A stretch of 64,000 bases of DNA from Loripinus fragilis (lineage: Eukaryota > Mollusca > Bivalvia > Lucinida > Lucinidae). Where the stretch lies: the NCBI GenBank assembly GCA_964019695.1, contig OZ026522.1:74989601-75053600 (forward strand), written 5' to 3'. The first letter of the stretch is position 1. Every line of letters starts with the position of its first letter. The notes beneath the pieces are model-generated. The model was not told the DNA's origin. It saw only the letters and a program-made list of their open reading frames with translations, and made no database searches. The translations under genes and the position numbers were made by a program. Of this stretch, positions 34,636 through 44,875 are shown piece after piece.

Positions 34636-34865
34636 TATGAGCCACAGCATGTGGTTTCCAACAATGTGACATTTTGAGAAGTGTAGACTCAGACCAACCT
34701 GTTCAGCCTCCTTTTAAGCTTAGAAACTCCAAATGATGCTCCGTCAGTAGCCTTAGAATTATGGAATATTCAAGGGACTAGCAAAGGTTCTGATCACACT
34801 GCGCAGGTATGTGCAGTCTGATCAGAGCCTTTGCTGGTTGCTCATAATCTCATGTTGCAGCTCAT
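34636..34865. mobile_element. MITE, GAGCCGTGACATGAGATTTCC family
   Basis: A reversed copy: GAGCCACAGCATGTGGTTTC to CATAATCTCATGTTGCAGCTC. AAGCTTAGAAACTCCAAATG and CAGTCTGATCAGAGCC are diagnostic. Confidence 0.83.
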
Positions 34866-35115
34866 ATGTTAATTTAAACCTTGTCCTGCTGAATCCAGAT
34901 TTATCTTTTATTGAAAACACTGTAGATCCAGATCAGCTGGCTTCTGACTAAGCCACCTGATCAAGATCTACCCTATTTTTCGCTCTAACTTACAACTGAA
35001 ATGCTGGGTAGGTGTGTTGTACATATACTCAGCATGACAAGGGTCAAAGCAAGCACACATTAGCTGAGAAAGAAAATCATACAGACATGGCTCCATGGGC
35101 GGATCTTAAAACAAT

Positions 35116-35354
35116 TGAGCTGTGGCATGTAATTCCCAACAATGTGACATTTTGACAAGTGTAGACTCAGACCAGCCTGTCCAGCCTCCTTTTAAGCTTA
35201 GAAACTCCAAATGATGTTCGGTCAGTAGCTTAACATTCATAGAATATTCAAGCGACTAGCAAAGGCTCTGATCAGACTGGGCCTATACGCAGTCTGATCT
35301 GAGGTTTTGCTGGTCGCACATACCACATTGTTGGAAATCTCATGCACTGGCTCA
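35116..35354. mobile_element. MITE, GAGCCGTGACATGAGATTTCC family
   Basis: A reversed copy: GAGCTGTGGCATGTAATTCC to GGAAATCTCATGCACTGGCTC, only 250 bp from a sister copy. Core TCTGATCAGACTGGGCC. Confidence 0.83.
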
Positions 35355-35498
35355 ATACATTCACAGTATTTTTCAACATCTGGAGAATTTTACTAACACC
35401 CTATTTTTAATAATTTTACTACAATGAAAATGTCTAAATCTGAAGAAATTCCATGACTTTTTCTGTTACTTGGGAGCAAAAGTTCCGCAAAAAGGCTA

Positions 35499-35715
35499 TG
35501 GTAAATGTTTATATAAAATTTGGAACACTTTTCCCTTTTTACGCTAATAAAATGTGGGTTACCAGAGCTGGAATTCACAAAATACTTGTCAGAAAAGCAA
35601 AAAAGGAAGAACCTGATCAAACTGTTTGATCTGAGTCTGCACTTTTTGTTTTAAGCCTTTTTGTCAGGCACCTGTATTATTACAAAAATGTGTTCGAAAT
35701 TTTAGAACATCTACT
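35499..35715. mobile_element. MITE, GGTAAATGTTCTAAAATTT family
   Basis: GGTAAATGTTTATATAAAAT to CGAAATTTTAGAACATCTAC, with the internal hairpin CCTGATCAAACTGTTTGATC and the CACAAAATACTTGTCAG arm typical of the family. Confidence 0.75.
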
Positions 35716-35896
35716 AATGTTCTGTGATTCACCATAACTTGTCCTGCGGGTACTAAAAGGATTAGTCTCAATGCGATTAATTAAATATGTTCCAATGCGA
35801 TTAATTAAATATGATCAAATAAGTCTTTATTAATAGGTAAACTTATATTGTAACTCATATTAATCCTCTAACTTAATACATCAGTCGGTTTTGAGA

Positions 35897-36230
35897 ACAT
35901 TTTTCATGCTCAACTCAACTGAGCACGAAATTTCAACTGCTCATAAAAACTACAATACTTTTTTGTGGTTTTCCTGGGCATAAACCAGTTCCGCCGGGTT
36001 GGTTTAAGATTTGTGTGTTGGTTTTATTACGGGAACACCCAAGGGCTCACCGAAAGTTGTTTTTATGGAGGAGCCGGGAATCGACCCTGCGACTCCTGGT
36101 TAACAAGGCATAGCGCTTATCCGCTACACCAGGGCTTGCATAAAAACTAAAATACTCATAAATAGAGAAGTGTCTTCCTTGACGTCTCTCAGATGTTGTA
36201 TTTATCATACTTATAAATGTTAAAATTAAC
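35897..36230. mobile_element. Palindromic MITE (GAGCATGAAATTT family) carrying a nested SINE
   Basis: The MITE has the family arms ATGCTCAACTCAACTGAGCA and CTGCTCATAAA on the left, and CTCATAAATAGAGAAGTG, GTTGTATTTATCATAC on the right. It is split by a tRNA-derived insertion at 35959-36138. Confidence 0.8.
35959..36138 (-). mobile_element. tRNA-derived SINE nested in the MITE, ~17-bp target-site duplication
   Basis: On the minus strand: head CCCTGGTGTAGCGGATAAGC (A box) and GCAGGGTCGATTCCCGGCTCC-type B box at about 36067-36087. It continues with AACTTTCGGTGAGCC and CGTAATAAAACCAACAC. The flanks at 35942-35958 and 36139-36155 read CATAAAAACTACAATAC and CATAAAAACTAAAATAC, which differ at one base. 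This SINE differs from families 1-3. Confidence 0.85.
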
Positions 36231-36354
36231 AGTCCAGCTATGAATTTTGATAGATCAGCAGTTTCATTTAGACTTTGAATGTATAAGTTTCTATTTATTA
36301 TGTTGACAAAATTAACATGATGTAGAACCTCAACTTTTCTTTATATAAGTAAGT

Positions 36355-36800
36355 TTTTAATAGGAAAACATGTGACCATTTTGGCCCCCATTATTTGAAC
36401 AACCTGGTATAAATTCACCATAATATCAAGGCTCTATGCCTAATGGTTTTAGCCAAGAAGATTTTTTTTATTGTTTTCTTATATAAGCCTATGAAAAATA
36501 TGTGACCTCCACCTCCAAGGCAGGGAGGGCCACTTTTGGACAAATAATGAGGAATTTAACACTAACATCTTCCATGAAAAATGTTCTTATTATTTGTATT
36601 TTATCTTTCATTTTCAAAATCTACCCAGAATTAAGGGAGTGAACTCTAAAAATAAAACAGAAAGATAACCATGACTGCAAGTGCTGTCTCCCTTACGTTG
36701 ATTTTTAAAGTTTTCCCTTCATTAACATAGGAAAAACTGGCCATGCCCCTTGGCGACCATATTTTTTGGACGGATCAATGTAATTTGAACCTAAAAAAGG
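36355..36800. mobile_element. Pearl-like core fragment
   Basis: ACATGTGACCATTTTGGCCC, ATTATTTGAACAACCTGGTA and AAGGCTCTATGCCTAATGG are the core words of the element at 49008-49908. No intact ends are visible. Confidence 0.5.
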
Positions 36801-37104
36801 ATAAATCCAGGTTCAGCAGGACACTTGAAGTGTTAGCTCTCTAAATGTTGGGTAATTTTGCATGCTTGTTGTTGTCTTCTGATTGTTTTCCTTCAAAATC
36901 CACATTTCAGGAAAACCATCAGTGTCAAACAGTGTTTTTATCCAGATCTGATTAGGCTTGATGTTTTGTCTTGTCTGATACGAGTTTAAACTCTTTACAA
37001 AGGTGATCAGCAGACATTGCTAGTATGCAATGAACATGCTTCCAATACTGTATTCAACCTATTAAGGGGACATGCTCTTATAAGCAGACACTAGCATCTA
37101 TACT

Positions 37105-37993
37105 TAAAACCAAAAGTAACTTTACACAGGCCTCTTACTAGAGCAATAATCAAAAACCTAAAAATTAATTCAGCAGCGGGGGTTGTGGTGGCCGCATGCC
37201 CCGGTAGGGGGGCTAGGGGGGTCAAAGTCCCCCGGCTGAAAGTGATTTAGCTGTTTCTTACGATGCCAAAGTCACTTTCCTGGCATCTATTTTGTTTTTG
37301 AAAAATGAGAAAGCATGAAAAGTAAGTTAAAAGAACATAAATATTTTGAAATTGTATTGTATTAGCTACTATAGGGAAGCATGAAATAAACATGACAAAT
37401 TAGTTGATTTTAGTTGCTTTTTTTACCAAGTTTTTCATGCCAAAACAAGAACAAAATTAGCATGAAATCATGTAAAATTCAAGATGTGAAAGCCTGAAAT
37501 CCTGCAGAAGCCTGAAAAGTATGAGGCCTGTTTACAGTGCTTTCAATGGAATTAAACTTGTTTGCCATTTTTCTTCCGAACCAATGGGACTTTTTATTTG
37601 ATGATCATGTCACAAGCTCTCAGAAGAGGTCCAAAAATTCACTGTGATCAGAGAAAGAGCTCTTTGATAGGAGCGTTTTAATTCAAAGGGAGACAATTTC
37701 AATGTGAAGCAACTTTATGATGCTGTCAAGGACAAAATTTCTTCCAGTATTTTTTATTGGCAATCAATGACCCTTTAAACAGCATGTTCGAATCCTCAGT
37801 TTACCTAAAATTTTGTGAGAAAATATTGATTTTGTGTTTTTAATGAAAACACAGGTAACTTGTAAGAAGGTTAACTTGCGTAAGTTGTTTTTCATTCGGG
37901 CATGTGCTGGGAACACATTGCAATATTTAATTTGCTTAAAATCAAAATGGGTACAAATGACAAGTGTAAAGTTACTTTTGGTTTTAGGTGTAT
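37105..37993. mobile_element. ~890-bp element with ~26-bp terminal inverted repeats, TA flanks
   Basis: CTTAAAACCAAAAGTAACTT, TACAC at the left is mirrored by GTGTAAAGTTACTTTTGGTT, TTAGGTG at the right, each next to TA. The interior has no open frame for a transposase. It contains a G-rich stretch at about 37170-37235 (GGTAGGGGGGCTAGGGGGG). It may be a non-autonomous Tc1/mariner-type element. Confidence 0.6.
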
Positions 37994-38203
37994 GACCTTC
38001 TGATTTTCAGCTAATCCAGTAGTAGTATTTCATTATCAATTTATGGATGTAAAACAGAGTTAATCCTCAGATCAGCTGGCTCCATCAGAAGCGAGCTGAT
38101 CTGGATCTATAATTGATGTTTTCAAAAGTGGATATTATCCGAATGAGCAGGTCAAGTGTTATTTAGTTTCATTTCATTATTAACATGGATTATTGCGTAA
38201 AAC

Positions 38204-38270
38204 AGTGTAGATCCAGATTAACTGGCTTCTCATGAAGTCAGTTAATCTGGATCTACACTGTTTTTAAAAC
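38204..38270. repeat. Near-perfect 66-bp palindrome
   Basis: AAACAGTGTAGATCCAGATT, AACTGGCTTC and then its inverse GAAGTCAGTTAATCTGGATC, TACACTGTTT. It can form a long hairpin. It is the cleanest copy of the CAGTG...CACTG hairpin group. Confidence 0.85.
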
Positions 38271-38286
38271 TTACATTTTTATGTCC

Positions 38287-38760
38287 CAGTCAACAATTTT
38301 TCAGTCATGTCAGGACAGGTCTTCCTGGGTTGAACCAGTACAAAGCAGAGGATAAAGTCTCATGCTCAAGAACACAATGCAGTTTTGTTTGTTTTGTTAC
38401 TTTACGTCCCAAGTCAACAGCTATGGTCATGGCGGGATGGTCAGTTCACCTAAACACACTTTTTCCTGGGCAAGCTTGAACAAGCAGTTAACAAGAATTT
38501 AGTGCACATACTTTCGCTTGTAAGTGACAACAATCCTTCTTGAATGATTCAGCGGAAGGGAGGAGAATGACCATAGAAATCATTTCATAATCAATCTCCA
38601 CGAAAGTTTGGGACCGGGCCGGGATCGAACTCGCGACCCCTGGATCTGCAGTCAGACTCGCATCTGTTGCCAGACACGTTCCGGGCTGCGCTACGCGGCC
38701 AACACAATGCAGTGACTCTGCTGGCTGGGATAAAACTTTATTCAAGCAGACAATGGTGAA
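38287..38760 (-). mobile_element. Old family-1 SINE interrupted by a nested family-2 SINE
   Basis: Family-1 body sequence (GTCAACAATTTTTCAGTCATG, CTTCCTGGGTTGAACCAGTA) runs to 38383. It resumes at 38701 as CAGTGACTCTGCTGGCTGGG. The interruption at 38384-38700 is a second SINE family flanked by AACACAATGCAGT at 38371-38383 and 38701-38713. This is a direct sequence record of the relative ages of the two families. Confidence 0.85.
38384..38700 (-). mobile_element. tRNA-derived SINE (family 2), ~317 bp, 13-bp target-site duplication
   Basis: On the minus strand it starts with a tRNA-like head (GCGTAGCGCAGCCCGGAACG) and has the B box GGGTCGCGAGTTCGATCCC. It continues with the family body (CTTTCGTGGAGATTGA, CCCTTCCGCTGAATCATTC, GGACGTAAAG) to a CAAAACAAAC tail. 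Target-site duplication AACACAATGCAGT. It is longer than family 1 but shares the GGGACGTAAAG-type 3' region. Confidence 0.9.
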
Positions 38761-39339
38761 GCAATCTTTCTCATGTCAAATACTGGACCAACTTTCTGGA
38801 AGGCTGACAAAATTTGGCAAATATTATTACAAGAAATCTGAAAGTTCCAGCAGTTTTGTTTAAGTCTAGACAACTGATATTATTTCCAGATTTACCATTA
38901 TATACTGTTGTTGCTTTTTTTCTCCAAGATTTCATATTTTTTGGCTTTAGATTTTTGCTTGTGGAAATGCAGAGTCATTGTAGAATTATGATGAATCTCC
39001 CACAACAGTGGTTGATGATGTATATCATAAAGAAAGGAACATTAGCCAGTTACATCCTTAGTTACTATGTGTCGCCTAACTAAACCCAAGTCATAAAAGG
39101 GCCATAACTCAATCAAAATTTTGCAGATGATATCCAAATTCAAACTTGACCTGTATTTTACAATGATTTACCCTTCTGTAAAATACAAATGAAATTGATG
39201 AATTGCTTCAAAAGTTATTGACCAGAAACCAGAAGTGTGACGCTGCCTTCAACAATGATGACGACAACATGGGCATCATCCCTATAGGTCTACCATGCTT
39301 TGCAGGTGATATGATAATAAACCATCAATATTCTTATTG

Positions 39340-39571
39340 AGCCGAGTCGCGAGAAACCTGTCTGGGGTTTCCGACAAAAAAGCGAGTTTCAAACCTCCTC
39401 AGCTACAGAGACTAGTTAGAAAATTTAAATTTCACCTGAAGCAAGTTTACTTTTGATACTGTCTTAAAAGCGAATAACAAAGGCGCTGATCAGACTGCGC
39501 AGAAGCGCAGGCTGGTCTGCGCCTGTGTTGTTCACAAACCCCCAAAGACAGGCTTTCTCGTGTCCAGGCCC
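39340..39571. mobile_element. MITE, GGGCCTCG family
   Basis: A reversed copy: GAGCCGAGTCGCGAGAAACC to TTTCTCGTGTCCAGGCCC, core GGCGCTGATCAGACTGCGCA / GCAGGCTGGTCTGCGCC. Confidence 0.85.
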
Positions 39572-40654
39572 AATTAATGATCATATTAATTGTGATATCA
39601 AATGTTCATTTGTTGAATAAACATGCAAAAATGACCTGCCATGCAAAGAGTTAACAAGAAACCTATAAACAATTTGATCTGAATTTCAGAGCCAAGTGAA
39701 GGAACATTTATTACACACTGTAGATATATATAATAGTTTATTTCTATGCCAACTCATATAATATTTTTATTGTTTACACATGCTTTCTCTTATTATTTTC
39801 AAGGAAGTGATTAAGGATCTCATTTATAAATCTTTGAAGAATAATGGATCAACATTGTAAAAACAAGCCATCTTGCCAAACAAATTATTTTGTGGTATTT
39901 ATCATGTTAAATTAGACATTTGCAGGAAACTGCTGCAGCAAAAAACAGCAAAGTAAATGCCAGGAATACAAATATTACTGTTTTCCAAGAAATTTTAAAT
40001 CTTTGCATTCTGGGTAATTTTGCATGCTTTTTTGTCTTCTGCTGAATTTTCATCAAAAACAACTTTTTCGAACAATTCTTTCAGGAATACCATCAGTGTC
40101 AAGCAGTTTGGATTCAGATCAGGCCCGACATTTTGTCGGGCCTGATCTGTTTCCAAACTGTTTGTAAATGTTCCAAACTTATCAGCAGACGGCACTAGTA
40201 GGCAAAGAGTTAACTAAAAATGTTTATATTTCTCATGGAAGTTTGACACTAAATCATACAAACAATTAATGCAACCAACCAATCAAATGAAATGCCAACA
40301 AAAAAAACGGCTTCTGTTATTATGGATTTCAAGCTGACTTCTTGCACTTTTAAAGCAGAGCTGCACCTGAGTCTTATGAAATATGAGCCTGGTTATAAGA
40401 AACCTGTGTTCAGGCTCAAACCCAGCTGCTCAGGACTAGCTAAAAAGTAGAAAAAAAAATTTCTGAAATATTTTTTTTTTTATCTGCCAACTCTAAATAT
40501 TATTTGTTTCATTGTAAAAAAAAAATGTATTTTTGAGGTTCTGTCTGTGTATTTTTGAGCGTGACAGTGTTACAAGTGATTGTCCTATCCAGATTTTTAG
40601 GAAAATTATGAAATATTTTTAATACAGACTGTTGGTTTACAAAAAACAACAATA

Positions 40655-40712
40655 AAAAAAACCCTCTGAAAATGACCAGTCAACTGGTCATTTTCAGAGG
40701 GGTTTTTTTCCG
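40655..40712. repeat. Near-perfect palindrome (AACCCTCTGAAAATGACCAGT)
   Basis: ACCCTCTGAAAATGACCAGT, then CA, then ACTGGTCATTTTCAGAGGGG with A/T runs outside. It is isolated, with no larger element visible around it. Confidence 0.85.
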
Positions 40713-41312
40713 TCCCCCCAACCCTAAAACTTAAAAAAAAATCCCGTAAATCAACTAATAAAAATATTCTGGCCTTACCAGAGAGGGAGAAATGAAGGCA
40801 CTGATCAGAATCGTGTGGAGCCTTAATTTACTTTAGCAGAAACGAAGCGCTTTAAAGGGAGGTTACTCTCATTCTTTTTGTCTCCAATCTAGGACATAAT
40901 CTTTTAAACCTGAAGACCCTCATTTTTGTATCTTTGGTAAAATTGGCCCTTATTCCACTTGCATTTATTTTTCAGTTCTGTTGCCCATTACTTCCATTGA
41001 TTCAGTAGCTGAGTGGACCTGATCAGTTGGCTTCTTCAGAAACAATATACAGTTATTTCATGCCTATTTGTTGTATAGTCAAAACTATTACCCTGAGGTG
41101 CATCAGGTCGTCCACGGTACTGAGGGGTAATAGTTGGACTATACTACAAATGGCGGCCATTTTTCAAGATGGCCACCATTTCCAAAAGAAAATACAGTTT
41201 TGAGCATAAATCCAGACATAATTGGCAGATTTTTAGATGGCTGATGGGCTTCAATGGAAAAAGAGACATAAATATGAGTATTTCTGCCAAGTTTCGTGTT
41301 TGCATCACTATG

Positions 41313-41516
41313 GTAAGTCAGGTAACTTCGGACAACAGGTAAATTCGGACATACATTTGCAAACCATGGAAATCCAGATGAGACGGCTCCTTATGAGCCG
41401 CCTCATCAGGATTTTCACTGTTTGCCTAGTTAATTTTTTTTTATTCCATAAAGTAAAATATGAAACAAACAAGGTCGCTGTCTGAATTTACCTAATGTCC
41501 GAAGTTACCTGACTTT
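41313..41516. mobile_element. Palindromic element with GTCAGGTAACTTCGGACA ends
   Basis: The arms TAAGTCAGGTAACTTCGGAC and GTCCGAAGTTACCTGACTTTA are near-perfect inverted repeats. They enclose a GAGACGGCTCCTTATGAGCC hairpin and the flanking words TTGCAAACCATGG / CACTGTTTGCC used by other hairpin elements in the window. Confidence 0.8.
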
Positions 41517-41602
41517 ACCCTATATGCATGATTTTGCCGAACATTTTTATCTCCCTTAGAAAACAAAATTACTGCCCAACTGGACTATAGGCGTATGCTT
41601 AC

Positions 41603-41732
41603 CTTGGAATTTTTATTGATATCAATGGTGATGGTTTTTGAGGTTTCTGAGTGGTTGAACTGTAAGGTCCCTTGCTGTGACACGTAGTCAATTTTTGGTG
41701 AAAGCTCTGCTCCCCCAACAGCTGTACCATCG
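41603..41732 (-). CDS. NCX: NCX-type Na+/Ca2+ exchanger, internal exon: second part of the Calx-beta domain
   Basis: This 130-bp exon has a TTGTTTAG acceptor and a CCAAG|GTAAGC donor. The first base completes an Ile codon with the previous exon. The open frame then reads DGTAVGGAELSPKIDYVSQQ, GTLQFNHSETSKTITIDI, NKNSK. The D-G-T-A, G-G, D-Y-x-x-x-x-G-T-L-x-F and E-x-x-K-T-I-x-I elements are the diagnostic Calx-beta core. They align without gaps to NCX CBD2 (EGTARGGGEDFED, then GELEF and KTISVKV). The loop after the KTI strand, usually acidic (DDEEYE in vertebrates), is here NKNSKG and contains no acidic residue. The exon ends in phase 0. A tRNA-derived SINE ends about 25 bp upstream of the acceptor. 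The identification is secure for the Calx-beta domain and strong for NCX because of the exons that follow. Confidence 0.87.
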
Positions 41733-41756
41733 CTAAACAAGAATTAAAAGACGGTT

Positions 41757-41955
41757 ATTTGTTTGATTTGATTCCTTAGGTCCCATCAACAATCTTTCAG
41801 TTAAACAGGGACAGGTCTTCCTGGGTTGAACCAGTACTAAGCTAGGACAAATGTGTCTTGCTCAAGGACCACAACGCAGTGACGCCGGTGAGGCTCGAAC
41901 CCGGGACCCTTCGGTCTCGAATCAAGAACTCTAACACTGAGCCACTGCGCTCCCT
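41757..41955 (-). mobile_element. tRNA-derived SINE (family 1) next to the 41.6-kb exon
   Basis: The copy is in the minus orientation: tail TTTGTTTGATTTGATTCC at the left, tRNA-like head (AACACTGAGCCACTGCGCTCCCT) at the right. Its tail ends about 25 bp from the acceptor of the exon at 41603-41732, so the SINE nearly abuts the polypyrimidine/branch-point region. No clear target-site duplication was found. Confidence 0.88.
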
Positions 41956-41961
41956 AACAAA

Positions 41962-42175
41962 TATACGCGAGAAAACCTGTCTTCGGGGTATCCATCAAAG
42001 CGAGATTCAAACCAGTCTCCTCAGCTACAGAGACTATCTAGACAATTGAAATTTCACCCGTAGCAAGTTTACATATGAAACTTTCCAAAAAGCGAACAAC
42101 AAAGGCGCTGATCAGACTGCGCAGATGCGCTGGCTGGTCTGCGACTGTGTTGTTCGCAAACCTTTGAAGACAGGT
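41962..42175. mobile_element. MITE, GGGCCTCG family, ends trimmed
   Basis: Starts ATACGCGAGAAAACCTGTCT and runs through CTCAGCTACAGAGACTATCT and the GCGCTGATCAGACTGCGCAG core to GAAGACAGGTTAAA. Part of both terminal repeats is lost. Confidence 0.8.
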
Positions 42176-42197
42176 TAAAAGACGGTTAACAAATAAT

Positions 42198-42437
42198 TGA
42201 GCCGTGACATGTGATTTCCAACAATGTGGCATTTTGACAAGTGCAGACTTAGACGGGCCTGTGAAGCCTCCTTTTAAGCTTAGAAACTCCAAATGATTTT
42301 CAGTCTGTAGCTTTACCCTCATAGAATATTTGAGAGACCAGCAAAGGCTCTGATCAGCCTGCGCGCTTGTGCAGGCTGATCTGAGGCTTTGCTGTTCGCA
42401 CATACCACATTGTTGGAAATCTCATGTTGTGGCTCAA
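42198..42437. mobile_element. MITE, GAGCCGTGACATGAGATTTCC family
   Basis: A reversed copy: GAGCCGTGACATGTGATTTC to AAATCTCATGTTGTGGCTC. Core TCTGATCAGCCTGCGCGC / GCAGGCTGATCTGAGG. Confidence 0.85.
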
Positions 42438-42961
42438 TTATAAGCTAAATGGAATTTCCCACTCTTAGCACTTGGATCAGTCCATTTCCATTTTAGGGGT
42501 TGGGTTGTATTTTTATTTTTTTATTCAAATTTTGATATAACATTCTGTAAGCAAACAGTCGAGACCCTGATCAGACCCTGCATTATGATCTGGGTCTGCA
42601 CTGTTTGCCTACGAATGTCTAACAAAAAAGAATGACACTAGTAGGCTTTTATGGGTCAGAGTTATGGCTAAATGTTCTAAAATTTTGACCACTTTTTGCT
42701 GAATCTGTTTTCAAATTACATGATGGTTGTAAGCTAGAATTCACAAAAAAACTTGCCAGATTAGCAAATGGTGAGGATGCTGATCAGACTACTTCTTCAG
42801 AAGCAGTCTGATCTGAGTCTGCTATCTTTGCATTTAAATTTTGCACTTACAGCAATCTACTTTTATTTTGAGGTCAAACAACTTAATCATGCTGAACGTT
42901 TATCCGAAAATGTCTCTCCCAATTGACTGATAATATTCAAAATATAAGACAAAACTAGAAC

Positions 42962-43975
42962 ACATTCGATGGCGCGCCATCGCAAATCCCCACGCTCTCG
43001 AAGAAATGTAATGGTAATTGACCCTTTGACCCCATCCCAAGGTCACCAGTTTGATCGTAGGTTAAAATTTTTCAGTGTATCCTGGTCTACTGCAAATTCC
43101 CTTTAATTTGATATGCCACATGACCATGTTCAGAAAATTAAATTTTTGACCCCTCCCCAAGGCCCCAGGGGCTGAGGACCCAAAAAATTGTGCCGCTGCA
43201 TGTGCAATTCATGTAAGTAACTAGCACACCAAATCTGGCTGAATTTCGGAAAAAAAAAATTTGTGGCCCCCCAACCCCCACGGTACCCCAAAGTCCCACC
43301 CCTGGGCATGACCCAGGCGCCTTAATGAAAATTCCGTCTGATATGTTATATATCTTTCATATGTGAGAAGATACACAAAGTTTGGTTTAAAAATCTTTGA
43401 AATTGACTTTGTAATTCAGATTTCATGATATTTGACCTTTTGGCCCCTCCCCAGGGCCCCAGGGGGCGGGGACCCAAAAAATGGTGCCGTTGCATATGCC
43501 ATTCATGTAAGTAACTCACACAACAAATCTGGTTGAATTTCGGAAAAAAAAAATTTTGACCCCACAACCCCCCACGGTACCCCCAAGTCCCACCCCTGGG
43601 GCATGACCCAGGCGGCCAAATGAAAATCCCGTCTGATATGTTTTATATCTTTCATTTGTGAGAAGACACACAAAGTTTGGTTTAAAAATCTTTGAAATTG
43701 ACTTAGTAATTGAAATTTAATGATATTTAATGATATTTGACCTTTTGGCCCCTCCCCAGGGCCCCAGGGGGCGGGGCCAAAAAAAAATGTGTCGTTGCAT
43801 ACCCCATTCATGTGAGCAACACACACACCAAATTTGGTTGGATTTCGTCCAATGGTTTAGGAGGAGATAGTGTGACGGACGGACGGATGGACGGACAGAC
43901 GGACGGACAGACGGACGGAGGCGATTGCAATATCCCCGACGCTTTTTTAAAAAAGCGTGGGGATAATTATTGAAC
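42962..43975. mobile_element. pearl-like (HINE) element, ~300-bp core x3
   Basis: The left hairpin GATGGCGCGCCATC at about 42970 is followed by three core units about 295-300 bp apart (GGCCCCAGGGG at 43163, 43457 and 43760). A pure GACGGACGG tract follows at 43875-43920, and the right hairpin is TCCCCGACGCTTTTTTAAAA, AAGCGTGGGGA. Frames of 73-107 codons over it are artefacts. Confidence 0.82.
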
Positions 43976-44465
43976 TATAAAATATAGGTCACAGTGATCT
44001 GCTTTTATTTTTATGTCAAACATCTAGTCATAGCTATCTAGAAGGATAGATGTCATTATTTTATTAGTCTGGACCTTCATCTTTCTTTAGAATACAGAGG
44101 ACTTGACCATTCCAAGGCAGTACTTCTTTTGTGGATCTTTTTTATTTTGTGTTTGTTTTTGCTATATTGTCTTGTAGGTCTGTGTGATGCAGTCTTGTTG
44201 TCACCTGCTGGTAAAAGGGCTGACGTCTTGGCTCTCCTGTGTGTGATGTTTTCTTGTGTATTTGTCACTTTCCCATATGGTAACCTGGGTCAGGTGTGGT
44301 ACTTGATTGTATCGATTCCTGATCTTTGCCTTATTCCCTACTATGGTTATAGCTAGTTGTCTAAATGTTTAGAATACATTTCACATGAACTTGCATAAAT
44401 TTCTTATTAACAATCATCGCAATCTATTGGACCATATTCACCCTCAAAATAGCCAAAAGCAGAAC

Positions 44466-44680
44466 GGTAAATGTTATAAAATTTCAAACTTTGACCTGTT
44501 CTCAAATAAAATGTTGATCATCCTGGCTGGAATTAACAAATGCTTATCAGAATAGCAAACAGGGAAGATCCTGATCAGACTGCTTCTTCAGAAGCAGTCT
44601 GATCTGGGTCTGCACTGTTTGTCTAGGCTGTTTTGGCAGGCAACTAAGTGTTAAAAATTTCATAACATTTAGGGTATGCC
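44466..44680. mobile_element. MITE, GGTAAATGTTCTAAAATTT family
   Basis: GGTAAATGTTATAAAATTTC at the left. The hairpin CCTGATCAGACTGCTTCTTC / AGAAGCAGTCTGATCTGGG is in the centre, and the right end is degraded (AAATTTCATAACATTTAG). Confidence 0.75.
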
Positions 44681-44707
44681 TTCCAACTTTTTCAATATTG
44701 ATGGAGG

Positions 44708-44868
44708 AGCTGCTTTGGTATAGTGGATAAGCCACTTGCCTTGTAAATCAGGGGTCGCAGGTTTGATCCCCAGCTTCACCAGTCTGTTGGATGAGACTTT
44801 AAGCCATGGCCCCATCTCCATATGACCTTAGCTGTCAGTGGGATGTTAAAAACAAACACAACAACAAT
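44708..44868 (+). mobile_element. tRNA-derived SINE (family 3) abutting an NCX exon donor
   Basis: The head GCTTTGGTATAGTGGATAAG has a tRNA-like A box, and GGTCGCAGGTTTGATCCC is a B box. It continues with CATGGCCCCATCTCCATATG and a tail of AACAAACACAACAACAATAA. The tail ends within about 7 bp of the 5' splice site of the exon at 44876-44999. Confidence 0.82.
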
Positions 44869-44875
44869 AACTTAC

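Larger units (their letters stand above)
18791..41602 (-). other. NCX intron (22.8 kb) inside the Calx-beta domain
   Basis: Bounded by GTAAGC and TTATTTCAG. It is filled with the mobile elements listed separately. Stretches with nothing recognisable beyond AT-rich sequence or short hairpins are about 22700-23880, 26310-27060, 27140-27830, 29460-30350, 31050-32160, 36800-37100 and 39580-40650. No exon of another gene was found on either strand. Confidence 0.75.

Noticed and set aside
42962..43975. Pro/Gly-rich frames that could suggest a gene
   Set aside because: They follow the GC-rich tandem core of a pearl-like element.
44129..44356. A hydrophobic 75-codon plus-strand frame
   Set aside because: It lies inside an NCX intron, its opposite strand is also open, and no motif is recognisable.
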